Notes: a model not told the origin generated them from the sequence alone. DNA of 64,000 nt from Acestrorhynchus altus (GCA_034509495.1 CM067520.1:26732811-26796810); one strand, 5' to 3'. Shown: positions 43,991 through 55,689, counted from the first letter of the stretch. Translations and numbers: made by a program.

Positions 43991-46900
43991 GTGTGTGGAG
44001 GTGGTATGGTCAGTGCATGCCCAGTATCAGTACAGTGGAGCGTGCTGGCTTGTGCTTTGCACCTTCAGTGGCTCCAAAGCCAGTCTCTGGTGTTTAGAAC
44101 GTGGAGGTTCTGATCCTGGGGAGCCTTTGGGGGTTTGCATAGACGTTCTTTGCTCGCCTTCAGCCTGAAAAGCAGCGCCGTCAAGAGGAAGCATTGGATT
44201 TTCTATCAAAGGGCGCCACCTGCAGCAAGGAGGAGGTATGACGAGCAGCAGCGCCAACCAGAATATCAAAAACGGGGAGACAGATGCTCTTCACCAACTG
44301 TTCGGTGAAGCAGTGCGGGTTAGAGAGCTGGAGAGGTTTACAGTACCTGGACAGCATCTTCTGAGGGGTCCCAAAGTGCTGCCTTGGTGTGTGTTGGTTA
44401 TATAATACTGAGGAGTGAGTGCATTAAGGTGGGGTTAGTTGACACTTGACTACAGTGCATATTTATTTAAAACCACATCACACTGCTGGCCTTTCACACT
44501 CTATGAAATGTTCCAGGGAGTGTTCAGAGTGAGAGTGTTCTTCACAACGCAGAAATGCCTCCCGTACAGGTTTACAGTACAGTTTTGGACCACACTTACT
44601 TACTGCTGCTCCGCCTTAAATAATCATCACAATAATATTCATCCCTTTAACAGAGACACACAGATGGGCAACAAAACAACAATCCAAACCTGTGAGAAAG
44701 TCGTAAACCAGCCCTGCTATGAAATACTGTTACCGACTAAAAGTCTAAAATAAATAAGTACTGCTTGGCGTTGTTCTCTGGGACGTGGGGAGACAGAAAT
44801 GTGCAAAAACAACATTCAGCACTTCAAAAAAAACAACATTTTCAAAGGATTCCTTTTAAAACACCCTCACCGCCAACCTTATTCCGAAACGCCGCCGCTA
44901 TTCCAGTCTATTCCAGTCGAGCAGGCCGCTGAATTCTTGCATAGAAAAATAATCGAGTCTAAAACAAAGAGCAGGAATAATAAACAATAGACTGTTCATC
45001 TGCTTAAATTAACAACTCTGTACATTAACACGCCGCAGGCCGAAAGGGCGGGACCTCCGGAGTGTAAAGCTACAACAGAGCATCGCGCCGAGTCGCGTCA
45101 CGTCACGTCCGGACGGGAGTCGACTGCTGTACATCGAAGTGGTCAACATCGGTGGAACGAGTGGTGCTCTAGAATTAAAAACAATCCTAATGAGGGTTCA
45201 GTGCAGCATCAGACGAAATCCTTCATAATCTAACCAATAAATAAAGACCACACGTCTGAGCAGAGTCTAAACTAACGCTCCCCTTTCAGGTGTTTCAGTC
45301 ACAGCTAAGTGAGATCACTTAATGCTTCATTAAAGGAATAAAGCCCATAATAACCCCTTTAATCCGTGTTTTCCAGTTCAGCCCATAATAACGCCTGTAA
45401 CGTCGAACGCTGGGACAAATCTGAGCCCAACTGTTCAGAGATGCAAACAATTCTACAAACCTGTAAACGTGAAGCCTTAAATTCAGGAATATTAAAGACC
45501 TCTGAAGTCCTGCTTATTAAGGCACTTTCACACCGAGTCCGACGGACTGCGCGGCTGCGGAACCCTTTCAAATCAGCTCATCTCGGTCGTAGAACACAAA
45601 CCAAAAACACTGCGGAGAAACTGCGGAGCTTAAAGGACACGGAGGAGCAGACCTGAAAGGCTGGGAGGGACGGCGAGACATTTTTATGAGTTTGTCTCGG
45701 AGCGTCCTCATCTGTTCATGACCGAAGAGCCTCGGACTATAGCTCCCTCGCTGACGAGCGCTCGAATTTAAAGAGAAGTAGACGGGGAGTCCACGATGTC
45801 GCTTTAGGCAGACATTTTCGTTTTCCATGATCGATTTATCAGATGGTTCAACATCGCGCAGCCGTAGACACGGAGCAGCGAACGTTAAAGAAGCAGGACT
45901 TGGTGTGAAGACTCCACGGCGTTAAAACTGCAGTCTGAATAAAGACGTACTCAGTGTGAAAGAGCCTTACCCTCAAATTACTCTCAGACAGGACACGCAA
46001 ATCAACAAAACCCAGAACACAAATCTGTTCTGACGTAGTACCACTTGTAATGTTTTTCATATTGCAAAATCAGTCTCCTAAGCCGGTCAAGATAACTACG
46101 TTATCGACTTACATGGTACAGTACATGACGTACCGTACAATCATTTAACGCCAATATGTACGTCCTCGCGACGCGAGCACACTGCCGTTTCATTTTATTT
46201 TTTTTTAATACATTTACAAATGCATTCCAATTCCAATGTCTGATTTTTAAATAAGTATTAGCTACTCTTTAAAAGGCTGTAGCTCCTATAGTCTGATATT
46301 TTGTATGTCAGTGATACAAAATGAGCTTAAAATCACAATCATTTTAATTGCAATTATTTCTGGGACGATATATCATGACAGGCCTATTCTCAGCTCCCTC
46401 TAGTGGTCAAACCCACATAACACTCACCGCTTCCTTCCCGAAAACCTGAGCCGCAGACGCTCAATGGAGTGAGAGAATTTGGGGCAGAAGAGATCAGAGC
46501 AGTTTGCAACACTAAGGACGACGACACGTTACACTACGCTACACTACACTACCAAGGCACGAACACACACACACATACACACACACACTAAACACTTTAC
46601 AATAAATATATCCCCCTCTTCCACATCTGCTATTAACGCTGTTATTTCTACTACAGTCACTGCCTGCTTTATTCGGGTTCTGATTGGTTGTAATTTCCGT
46701 TGTAGACGTCCAGCTTTTCCTAGGTGACCTACCGTATTACTACAGCACAGAGGAAATGGGCACAGACCAGGGTCATTCAGCCAACACGCAACTGACCTAT
46801 TTACACTGTTGCGGCACCCAGACCTACACGCATGTAACTCCGTTACAGTTGCTCCTTCCTTGAGGTCACCCCCCTCCCTCTGTGTAAGACCACAATGAGG

Positions 46901-47204
46901 AAAAGAAAAAAAAAACTAGCACAGATGTACGTGAGACTGCACGCATAGTTAAATATCCCCTGCAGAACCACAGGACTGTGGTCACGCCGCCGCAGAATGC
47001 ACTGGAGTCAATGGGGGAGGTGTGGCCCGAGGCCAAGAACACATTAGCACATCCCAGAATAAGTGATCCAGTTATATCGCCAGATGAAATGGACCTCACA
47101 GAGCATCATCCATCCATCTCTTCTCTCCTCGTTTCTATCACCCTCGCCTGATTCTTTTGTTCCCACGTCCTTCTGTTGCCAGAAACGTCAAAGCAGCCCG
47201 AGGA
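43560..47204 (-). other. Inferred long 3' UTR of tbc1d10b
   Basis: A 3.6-kb stretch directly past the tbc1d10b stop lacks the MITEs and minisatellites that fill other intergenic DNA here, apart from a GT tract at 43,951-43,988. AATAAA on the - strand occurs near 43,573 and 43,908. No coding pattern is recognised. The UTR call is inference. Confidence 0.4.
46394..46409 (-). promoter_or_regulatory. CTCF-like motif
   Basis: The - strand reads TGACCACTAGAGGGAG, which matches the CTCF core CCACTAGAGGG. It is 0.8 kb beyond the tbc1d10b stop. Confidence 0.5.
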
Positions 47205-48210
47205 CTACGAATCCTTCGCAGCCGCGGCCCCGTTTTTCTCCTCGGGCTCCGCCCATCCTCCTTTCTCTTTATCCTTCTTCTTCCCTCCTTTCTCCTTTTT
47301 CTTCTCCTTCTCCACCCTCTCCTTCTCCTTCTTCGCTCTCTCCCTCTCGGCCTTCTCCCGTTCCTTCTTTTCCCTCGACTTCTGCTTCTCCTCCTCCCTC
47401 TCCTTCTTCTTGTCTTCTTTGCTCTTCTTCTTCTTCTTGCCCTCGTCTTCCACTGCGCAGGGTGGTAAAGGAGCGTTGTTGGCCATGGGTGAGGGGATGG
47501 TCGGCGTCACTTGCTCCGACACCACTTTAGGGGAAGGCTGGAGTGTGTTTGGGGGAGGAGTGTGTACGTGTGTGGACACTGCTGGCCCAGGCTGTGGTCC
47601 CGGTACTCCAGGACTTTCAGGTGCTGCAGGGGACGTTCCTGGTGCTGGTGCCGTGTCTGGTTTTGTTGCGAGAGGACTTGGCCCAATGTGCACTAGTGGC
47701 CTTGCCGTTACTCCACTGCCAGGTGGCGCTGTTGTGGCTAGAGGTGGCTTAGCGGCTACAGGTAGAGGAGGTGAAGCCACAGGAGATGGTCCACCTCCAA
47801 AACCTTGCAGAGAAAAGGCCTCCTGGCCCGAAGCTCCTGAAAAGGAGCTCTTCTTGGCCGGAGAGAAGGGTGTTTTGGACTTGCGGAAACCAGGCAGAGA
47901 CAGGAGGCTGGAAGAGGCACGCAGGGGGCCGGGAGGCGGCACGGAGCTGCCCAGAAACGATAGGCTGCCCCCGGAGCTCATGGAGGCGGCACGCCGCTTC
48001 AGCTCGTGGATGGCCCTCGTACCGTGAAGCCGGCGGCCGGGCTGGTGGGTCAGCTCACCTCGAGACTCGCGCCACTTTCGCACCTGAATGCTGCACTCTC
48101 GCTCTATCAGGGCCTCAGTCACTGGGAGAGTGATGATCTACAAACAGAGGGCAGAGGGTGAGAGGCAGCAGTCGCACGTTCCTCCAATGACTGTACAGAT
48201 CATATGCAGT

Positions 48211-48256
<46 letters not shown>

Positions 48257-49270
48257 ACTGACCTCTTGAACCAGTAAGTCCTCTCTGATGGAGTCTGGTG
48301 AAATGTTCCGGAGCCGCTCCATCGTTTCATACATGCCCTGAAGCTCCCGCAGTTTATCCACTGAGCCAAGCATCTGCTTCAGCAGCACCAGGCCCACACG
48401 GAACACTATCTTCACCCCTACACACACACACACACACACACTGTATAAATGCCCTCAAAAGCTTATTCCCACTAGTGTGAGCTGTTGGGTTCTCCATCCA
48501 ATATCTACCCAATGGAGCTCCGTCCAATTACTTTGGAATGAGTCAGCCTGAAAGCAATCCAATCCTCAAAGCAATGTTCAAAATCCAGACTAGGACAGTA
48601 GGGACAGTTACTCCAACGAATGCAGGATCAACTCTATAATCCCCTTGATTTCATGAGAAACTGAACCAGTAGGTGTCCCAATACTTTTGGCCATATATCG
48701 TATCTGTGAAAGATAGTGATACCTCCTGTTTCCCTGCTTTATAGATCAGCTCTAAGAGCACAGCCGTGTCCCGGCTTCGTCCCAGAATTCCCGTATCTGT
48801 GTGATCCTTCCCAAAGGCCGTCTGCCACCACGTTTCAATGTGTTAAAAGTGTTAAAGTGCAATTCCCACGACAACACGGAAAACGCACTCCCCACCGGGT
48901 CTCTCACCTTCACAGAAGAACATGTCCCAGACTCTGAGAACGCAGGCCCAGGGCAGCGTCCGCGAGAAGATGCACATGAACCATTCGGTCATGTACAGGA
49001 TGGGGTCGATCTTGAACTTCTTCAGGTGACGGTAAGCCATGGGACACACTCTCCTCAGAAGAGAGAAGAATATTTCTCCATCCAGCTGGATCGCCTCCTG
49101 CCAGAGGGGGTGGACGAGATAATGAGACGCCGTTTTCAAGTAAGGTGAGTAAATAAGGGGCCTCTGCTGGACCATAAACTCATCCATACGAAAGAGTAAC
49201 TCACCAGTCCAGCACTGTAGTATCCCGGCAGGTATCTCTCACATATCTGCACTAGACACCAAAAAGCTTG

Positions 49271-49323
<53 letters not shown>

Positions 49324-50104
49324 AACATTACCATTTCTTTTACAACAGTTACTATTAGTCATTGCTGGCATTGTATTATAATATCAATCCACAACAATAA
49401 TACATTAAATAAATTATGATTATTTATTGTTATTGTCATTATTGTTCTATTAATCCATAAAAGGCACATATTTAAGATAAACTACTATTTAAATATTACA
49501 TTAAAACCCATGAAATAAACATAATTTAACAAACATTTACACGGTTAAATATTGTCTATATTTATCTGCTACGTCCATCTGTTTCTCTGCATCCTTCATT
49601 CTCCTCCTTTCACCCTGATCTTCAGTGATCAGGACCCCACAGGACCACCACAGAGCAGCTATGATGTGGGTGGTGGGTCATTCTCAGCACTGCAGTGACA
49701 CTGAGGGGTTTAAACACTCCAGCAGCTCTGCTGCGTCTGATCCACTCGTACCAGCAACACACACTGACACACCACCACCATGTCAGTGTGACTGCAGTGC
49801 TGAGAATGACCCACCACCCACATCATATCTGCTCTGTGGTGGTCCTGTGTGTGTATTTAAACACACACACATTTATAATTTAATCTAGTTTTGCCTTTAA
49901 TAAATAATGCATGTAATATTCTTCTTCACAGGTCATTTGATTGCAATCGTGTCCTGTACTGGTCTTAAAGGATTCCTGTCTTCTCACCTCGGCAGGCATG
50001 TGCATCAGCAGCACTGCAGCCACTGGAGCCTGAGCCTGGCAGTAGCCTTCATCCGGTCGATAAACGGTGTAGGCCTTCAGTATACGGTACAGATCCTGCT
50101 GACT

Positions 50105-50166
<62 letters not shown>

Positions 50167-52022
50167 AGCAGAGACATGTGAGAATTGTAAAATACCCATC
50201 ATAAACCCAACTGCCTTCCATAGTGATCACACCGTGCTCCTCCCCCTCGTTACAAGGAAATCTGTTTACCCGTGGCCCCCTCGTGCGGCGAACATCTCGT
50301 GGAAGGGAAACTGTCGGTGCAGGTCTTTCTCGATGATATCCAGCCACTTGGGATCGCCCTGCTCTCTCTCCAGCTCCTGCAGAATAAGAGGAAAAGTCTG
50401 AATTAGAGACGTGAACCGACTCCGTACTGGCACCTAAAGGAACTTTTCAGCCTCATCAGGTCTCATTTCAGGTGTACGAGTCGTCCCTGCTTCTCAACTT
50501 CAACACTGTTATTTATTTAGACACTTATGAAAAAAGAAAAATGATAATTTATAATTAATAATAATAATTTATCATAAAAGAAAACATCACAATATATATA
50601 CACATATCTAATCTAATCAGGCCAATCTCTGTTCCATCGGTTACTGATGCACCAGAACTGAATGTCCAACCACAAGGGGGCACCCTAATCAGGTTTACAA
50701 CAGCAAAAGTACAATTAATGAGCATAAATTTATTATTTCGGGGCCACATCTTTTAACTCAACACTACAAGGAGTATGAAAATATTTATAGATGTAAAATA
50801 TTTCTAGTTTCCTCAAACAGAGCTAAGAAATTCAATATGTTAACTCTTTTCTGAGAACTGTGGAGATCACTAACATGAACAAAAAGGGGGGCAGTGGGTG
50901 ATGAAGGCCTTTAGCTCAGCTCTCACCTCAATCCCTGAATTCAGGTGTGTGATTCAGCCCCGTTACAGGTGTATGAGATCCAGCTCCTAGACCTGCTATC
51001 GTTAATGAACGAATGGGTCCTAAAGTGCCCACCGAACGCCACCACTTCAACATGGCATTGTCTCCATTACAGTCACTCTAGAACCAGTATAAAGCTGACG
51101 ATACCTCAAATTTCCCGGGGTTGGATTTCAGGAGATCCTCGCTGTTGGACAGAAGCTGCCAGGCTCTAGCTCTGAGAGATGATGGGATGCCCTTACGACA
51201 CCGCAATTTCACCTACACACACACACACACCAAATTAAAATTATACATCATTATACATGGATCATATGAACATTATAGAGCGTTATAGAGCGCCCCCTAC
51301 GCTTCCTGTAGTGTATTACAGTCTGTCAGAATGAGCGTGTGGATCATATGAACATTATAGAGCGTTATAGAGCGCCCCCTACGCTTCCTGTAGATCTACA
51401 GCTATGTTTATACAAACTGCTGTTTACTGCAGTGATGGCAGCTGTTTCAGACTATATTCTTCACTCGTGTCTTCTTGTCATTAGGCTGATGTTTCAACGA
51501 TGAACAGACCTTAGGGAAGCGCCGAGTGATCCATTTGTCCCAGCTGTGAAACATGTCCAACCACTTCATCTCCCGGTGCCTCGCCACATCCACGCTGATA
51601 TCTTTATCACTGTGGGACAGACTTTATGTTACGTTTCAGCTGTTTATGCAACACTCAGTGTTTCTACACTCACTGTCAACTGCATCATCTCCTCTGACCA
51701 CACAGGAGCAATCTGTAGGAGCAATATGTGGTGGTCCTGCGGGGTCCTGATCATTGAAGAACAGGGTGAAAGGAGGAGAATAAAGTCTGCAGAGAAACAG
51801 ATGAACTACAGTCTGGAATTATAGAACCACAAAGAGCTCCTGTATGATCAGAGGAGCTGATAGAGTGGACAGGGAGTGTAGAAACAAGGTGGCCATAATG
51901 TTATGGCTGAGTGTACACGATACGGTGTGAAAATGGTCTTTAAGCATCATGAAGTAAAGGTTTATGGGGCGAAAACGGGTTAGAAGGAAGAATTGGAGCA
52001 GGAAAACACATTCATCACTCGC

Positions 52023-52074
<52 letters not shown>

Positions 52075-52249
52075 GGAGACAGAGGAGGAGACAGAGACAG
52101 AGAGAGAGTGTGATAGTCTGAGTCAGAATGCAGCTCTCAGCACTGTCTGAGTCAGAGAGGAGAGATGAAGGACAGAGAAGAGAAACATACAAAGGCCCAG
52201 AGAGAGCGAGCGAGAGAGAGAGAGACAGAGAGAGAGAGAGAGACAGAGA

Positions 52250-52285
<36 letters not shown>

Positions 52286-54682
52286 TGGGAAGAGAGCAGT
52301 ACAGAGGGAAAGAGACAGAGATACAATCTAGTTCAGACTGGTGCGATTAAAGACAGGAGTGCATCTACTCGTTCTGGACTGTGGGGTGAATTATTGCCCC
52401 CCCACCCCACACACGGATCAGGCAGAGGGGCGGCAGACAGACTGAGCTTTAACCTGTGACCCTGTAATTATCAGTAATCTGCCATCAGACCTGAGATCAG
52501 CTCCCATACGAGGAGCTATGGGTCTGAAGTGCACATAAACTACAGGGACAAAAGTTTTGGGACACTTGCTCATTCACGGTTTCTTCTCAAATCAAGCTTA
52601 TTAAAGAGTTTATTCTGCTACTGTCCAGTTAGGTCTTTCTACTATTCTGGAACATTGCTGTGATGATCTAACTGCATTCAGCCCCTCTTTAGCACATGCC
52701 CAGCTTGAGCATAACAGGGTCATAACAGAAGACAAACATCCCTTCAACCTCAGTTGAAACAGGTTGAGCATCAGCCCCGCCCCCTCTCTCTGATCAGTCA
52801 GAGTCTGTATGCAGGTTGAGCATCAGCCCCGCACCCCCTCTCTGATCAGTCAGAGTCTGTATGCAGGTTGAGCATCAGCCCCGCCCCCTCTCTCTGATCA
52901 GTCAGAGTCTGGATGCAGGTTGAGCATCAGCCCCGCCTCCTCTCTCTGATCAGTCAGAGTCTGTATGCAGGTTGAGCATCAGCCCCGCCCCCTCTCTCTG
53001 ATCAGTCAGAGTCTGGATGCAGGTTGAGCATCAGCCCCTCCCCCTCTCTCTGATCAGTCAGAGTCTGTATGCAGGTTGATCAGCCCCGCCCCCTCTCTCT
53101 GATCAGTCAGAGTCTGGATGCAGGTTGAGCATCAGCCCCGCCCCCCCCCTCTCTGATCAGTCAGAGTCTGTGTGCAGGTTGATCAGCCCCGCCCCCTCTC
53201 TCTGATCAGTCAGAGTCTGTATGCAGGTTGAGCATCAGCCCCGCCCCCTCTCTCTGATCAGTCAGAGTCTGTATGCAGGTTGAGCATCAGCCCCGCCCCC
53301 TCTCTCTCTGATCAGAGTGAATTTTAACTGGTCTCTGATTATTCATCACTATGATGAGACCGTGCTTATCCATGATGATGTGCATCATGCCTGTAGGTTA
53401 CTCTGATCCTGAGTTATGAAGCCTAGAAATGAGCAGGAATTCAGGTTGTAAGAGTTCATTTCTCTTATGTTAAATTAACTCCAAGAAGGTACGGACTGGT
53501 TCAAACGAACGGTACCCGACACTAAAGGCCTTTCACACACAGTCGGATTTTTACGGAAGAAAACAAACGTAGGTCAAGTTCTGAAAAGTGAAAAAGTGTG
53601 AGTTTACAGAGCACAGAAGGCCAACACCACACTGGTGCTTTGTGCACCATTTTTCAGCTTTGTGTAAACAGGCCTGAACACTGATGTTACAGCCGATTGA
53701 TATTTTTGAATTTTAATATAATGTGTTATAAAGAAACCCACTGTCCATCGCTGTACTGAGCTCCTCCCAGGAAACCGTATTTATCCGTCCGTCTGAAAAC
53801 CTGCCCGTTGATCTCGGAATCTGAGCCCACAGAGCTGCCGTCCTCCCCCAGGCCGGACAGAGAGTCCAGCGTGCCAGACATCACACTGGCCGACTCCAGG
53901 TAGCTGAGCGTGTCCGGGGCGGGCCGCGCGTGAAAGGAGGGAAGGGCGAGAGAGGGAACGGAATCCTGCACAATCAATGATGGAGGCTCGATCTTGGTGG
54001 GGGTGAAGGGGGGCTCCGGGAGGGCTTTGGGGCTTGGTGTGTTGGGTTTGTGATCCTGAGACGGATCGGGAACTGGGTTCTGATCCGGTTGCTCTGTTGT
54101 TGTTGGTTGTTGCGCTTCTGCAGGCATTTTATTGCCCTCCAGTGGTTGATCTGAGAGAGCGGGGTTTGGATTTGAGACCGGTTCTGTATTTTCCGAAGCT
54201 GTGAGTGCTGAAGGTGGGGGATAATGAGGAGGGGCATCTGATGACGCAGTCGGATTATTAACCGGCACGCTGGGGTGGAGATTAGGACTGGGATTATGTC
54301 CTGGAGAAGAAGGCATCTGTTGTTCTTTTGCTGTGCCTTGGGGTTCATTTTCAACACTGTGCCGATGTAAAGGTTCATTAGATGCTCCCGGTGTTCCTCC
54401 CTTCACACCTGCAGTCGTCTCAGCCTGCAGAACGCCAGCGCTCTCTGAAGGGGCACTGGTCTGGGCGGGAGCGAGAGTGACCTCCACAGAGGACGAGAGA
54501 GAAATGGTGGTCTCTCTAAGCCCTGCCGGTAAGGTGGGGTTGCCCATCACTGCCCTGTCCCCGTACAGAGCGGATTTGGGGATGGGGGTGGTTTTAGGGG
54601 ACTCTGAAGGGAGAGGATGTGAGGAAACCGGCTGCTCTGCCATCGACGGAGGAGACGGGGTGAGGGTGGAAACCTCGGCCAT
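47205..54682 (-). CDS. tbc1d10b: TBC1 domain family member 10B (Rab GTPase-activating protein), 9 coding exons, 904 residues
   Basis: Exons: 54682-53742, 51609-51510, 51212-51105, 50376-50270, 50102-49988, 49270-49205, 49097-48908, 48417-48263, 48137-47205; sum 2715 nt. TBC1D10 proteins stimulate GTP hydrolysis on Rab GTPases such as Rab35 and Rab27. The N-terminal third is Pro/Ser/Thr-rich and disordered. The TBC domain, about residues 355-560, starts RKGIPSSLRARAW and keeps both catalytic fingers: IEKDLHR (Arg404) and YCQ (Gln441). EWFMCIFSRTLPW and VLRVWDMFF follow. The C-terminus has VTEALIERE, then a Lys/Glu-rich stretch over roughly the last 90 residues. Neighbours and the acidic/basic tail favour 10B over 10A or 10C. 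The ATG has a strong Kozak context (GCAGCCATGG) 22 nt after an acceptor, so exon 1 is non-coding. The donor at 53742 (GTGGGT) was chosen for phase. Several introns have (TG)n at the acceptor. Confidence 0.95.
48213..48254. repeat. (GT)n tract beginning 8 nt past a tbc1d10b donor
   Basis: In the transcript this reads (CA)n starting immediately after GTCAGTGTA at the donor of the exon ending at 48263. Confidence 0.97.
48420..48441. repeat. (CA)n at a tbc1d10b acceptor
   Basis: Read on the - strand, a (TG)n tract ends directly in TAG before the exon starting at 48417. Confidence 0.97.
48485..48705. mobile_element. Tc1/mariner-type non-autonomous fragment
   Basis: It ends GTGTCCCAATACTTTTGGCC, the same terminus as at 4,368-4,393, with GAATGAGTCAGCCTGAAAGC and AGCAATGTTCAAAATCCAGA inside. 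It is inserted in a tbc1d10b intron. Confidence 0.65.
49273..49320. repeat. (AC)n at a tbc1d10b acceptor
   Basis: A 48-nt tract reads (GT)n on the - strand and runs directly into TAG before the exon at 49270. Confidence 0.97.
49620..49850. mobile_element. Foldback MITE copy 6, near-complete inverted repeat
   Basis: The left arm (about 49,634-49,694, starting CAGGACCACCACAGAGCAGC) is the inverted complement of the right arm (about 49,790-49,848, ending CTCTGTGGTGGTCCTG) over nearly 57 bp, with about 95 bp between. It is inserted in a tbc1d10b intron. Confidence 0.88.
50107..50163. repeat. (AC)n at a tbc1d10b acceptor
   Basis: The tract reads (TG)n on the - strand and is followed by TACAG and the exon at 50102. 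Confidence 0.97.
50669..50685 (+). promoter_or_regulatory. CTCF-like motif in tbc1d10b intron
   Basis: ACCACAAGGGGGCACCC matches the CTCF core in the + orientation. Confidence 0.5.
51215..51231. repeat. Short (AC)n at a tbc1d10b acceptor
   Basis: A 16-nt tract reads (GT)n on the - strand and ends in TAG before the exon at 51212. Confidence 0.95.
51259..51393. repeat. 82-bp tandem duplication
   Basis: GGATCATATGAACATTATAG through CGCCCCCTACGCTTCCTGTA occurs twice with an 82-bp period and no visible mismatch over about 53 bp. Each copy carries a CTCF-like CGTAGGGGGCGC on the - strand. Confidence 0.92.
51712..51920. mobile_element. Foldback MITE copy 7 (right half)
   Basis: It begins GGAGCAATATGTGGTGGTCC and ends GAGTGTAGAAACAAGGTGG followed by ATAATGTTATGGCTGA. 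This shows the right terminus of the family. Confidence 0.8.
52026..52290. repeat. GA-rich microsatellite block
   Basis: A pure (GA)n tract at 52,026-52,071 is followed by several interrupted (GA)n blocks separated by GACA and GCGAGCGA units up to 52,290. It lies in tbc1d10b intron 2. Confidence 0.95.
52560..52745. mobile_element. Tc1/mariner-type non-autonomous fragment
   Basis: ACAAAAGTTTTGGGACAC at the left edge and TTCTGGAACATTGCTGTGAT inside link it to the copies at 4.2, 27.7 and 48.6 kb. Confidence 0.6.
52755..53312. repeat. Minisatellite B, 52-bp unit, about 11 copies
   Basis: The unit consists of GCAGGTTGAGCATCAGCCCC, GCCCCCTCTCTCTGATCAGT and CAGAGTCTGTAT. Each unit has a GC box (GGGGCGGGGC on the - strand) and the inverted word CTGATCAGTCAG. 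It lies in tbc1d10b intron 2, with dispersed copies at 26.2, 56.8 and 58.7 kb. Confidence 0.96.
53313..53741. other. tbc1d10b intron 2, donor-proximal part
   Basis: The first 150 bp share the flank TGTAGGTTACTCTGATCCTG/AGTTATGAAGCCTAGAAA with the mylpf-intron copy near 26,355, so they belong to the repeat element around the minisatellite. Nothing else is recognised. Confidence 0.6.
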
Positions 54683-54714
54683 GGCTGCCCTCGGCTACTG
54701 CACACTGCAGAGGA

Positions 54715-54720
54715 GAGAGA

Positions 54721-54752
<32 letters not shown>

Positions 54753-54762
54753 AAGAGGGAAA
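54715..54762. repeat. (GA)n at the tbc1d10b coding-exon acceptor
   Basis: On the - strand this reads (CT)n and directly forms the pyrimidine tract before CTCTGCAG at 54705, the acceptor of the exon carrying the ATG. Confidence 0.95.
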
Positions 54763-54894
54763 TGAAGATGAGTAGATCATTATTACGATGTCAAAATGTT
54801 TCCGACCACACAAAACGAAGTGTGGAATTCTGTGATCCATTATTATCAAATTAAACAACTGTCAATAAAGCACGGAGTCCCTTTTCAGATGGGA

Positions 54895-55365
54895 AAAGTA
54901 CAATCAGACGGGAACGAGCAGGAATGGGTGGATCCATCTATCCTGGGATTGTAAAATAGGCAGGAATGGCTGGGAATGGGAATGTATGAGTGGTTATGGG
55001 TAGAAACGAAAGAGCAGGGTGGGAATGAGCAGGTCTGCATGGAAACTGGGAAGAACGAATGGGGTGTATGGGTGAAAAGTCAAGTAGGAATGGGGAGTAA
55101 TGGGTGGGAATAAGTCTATATGAGCATCTATGGGCAGAAATTAAAGAATCATGTGGTCAGGAATGGGCAGGTCCGGGTGGGAATGGGCAGGGCTGGTTGA
55201 CTGTTGGTAGAAATAAATGGGTAGCAGGAATGGGGTAACTGGTGGAATGGGCAGGAATTTATGGGTATTGGAGACGACTGGCAGGAATTAGTGGGGTGTA
55301 TTGGTGAAAATGGGTAGGTTTCAGTGGAAATGGGTAACTGGTGTGTATTGTGTACTGGTGGCAGT
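54895..55365. repeat. Degenerate GGGAATGGGCAGG minisatellite
   Basis: Diverged 20-40-bp units based on GGAATGGGTGG and AGCAGGAATGGG occur. The Pro/Ser/Thr-rich open frame on the other strand is a by-product. Confidence 0.85.
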
Positions 55366-55689
55366 GCCATGCAGAAGACGCTGGATCAGACAGGGGTAGA
55401 GAATGAATCCGATCTGAATCGGACGACATCTTACATATTCATATTCCACTTCTTAGCTCCTCCCACTTTAATAATCTAATCAAATCAGACGTAATATTCC
55501 AGAACAGACTGAATCACTAAAGCAACATTACATTTAAGTGGATTTAGAGATTTACACTCCTGCTAATCACAGCACTAACACATGCATTAAATTAGAAGAT
55601 TATCTCCTGGGATTGGGTAATCTGGATTATTACTCTGACTTCAGTCATCGCTGCAGGACGTTCTTTCACTTCGGGAAACAGTAGAGGAG

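Noticed and set aside
47063..48133. + strand frames up to 283 residues opposite the last tbc1d10b exon
   Set aside because: They are antisense shadows of a Pro- and Lys/Glu-rich coding exon.
52755..53312. Evenly spaced 52-bp repeats resembling CRISPR or an origin iteron array
   Set aside because: There are no unique spacers. It is a minisatellite in an intron of a eukaryotic gene.
47205..54682. Naming the Rab-GAP TBC1D10A
   Set aside because: Neighbours (MYLPF, CD2BP2) and the Lys/Glu-rich tail fit TBC1D10B better.
54333..54854. 173-residue + strand frame opposite tbc1d10b exon 2
   Set aside because: It is antisense to a GC-rich coding exon, with no motif or splice context.
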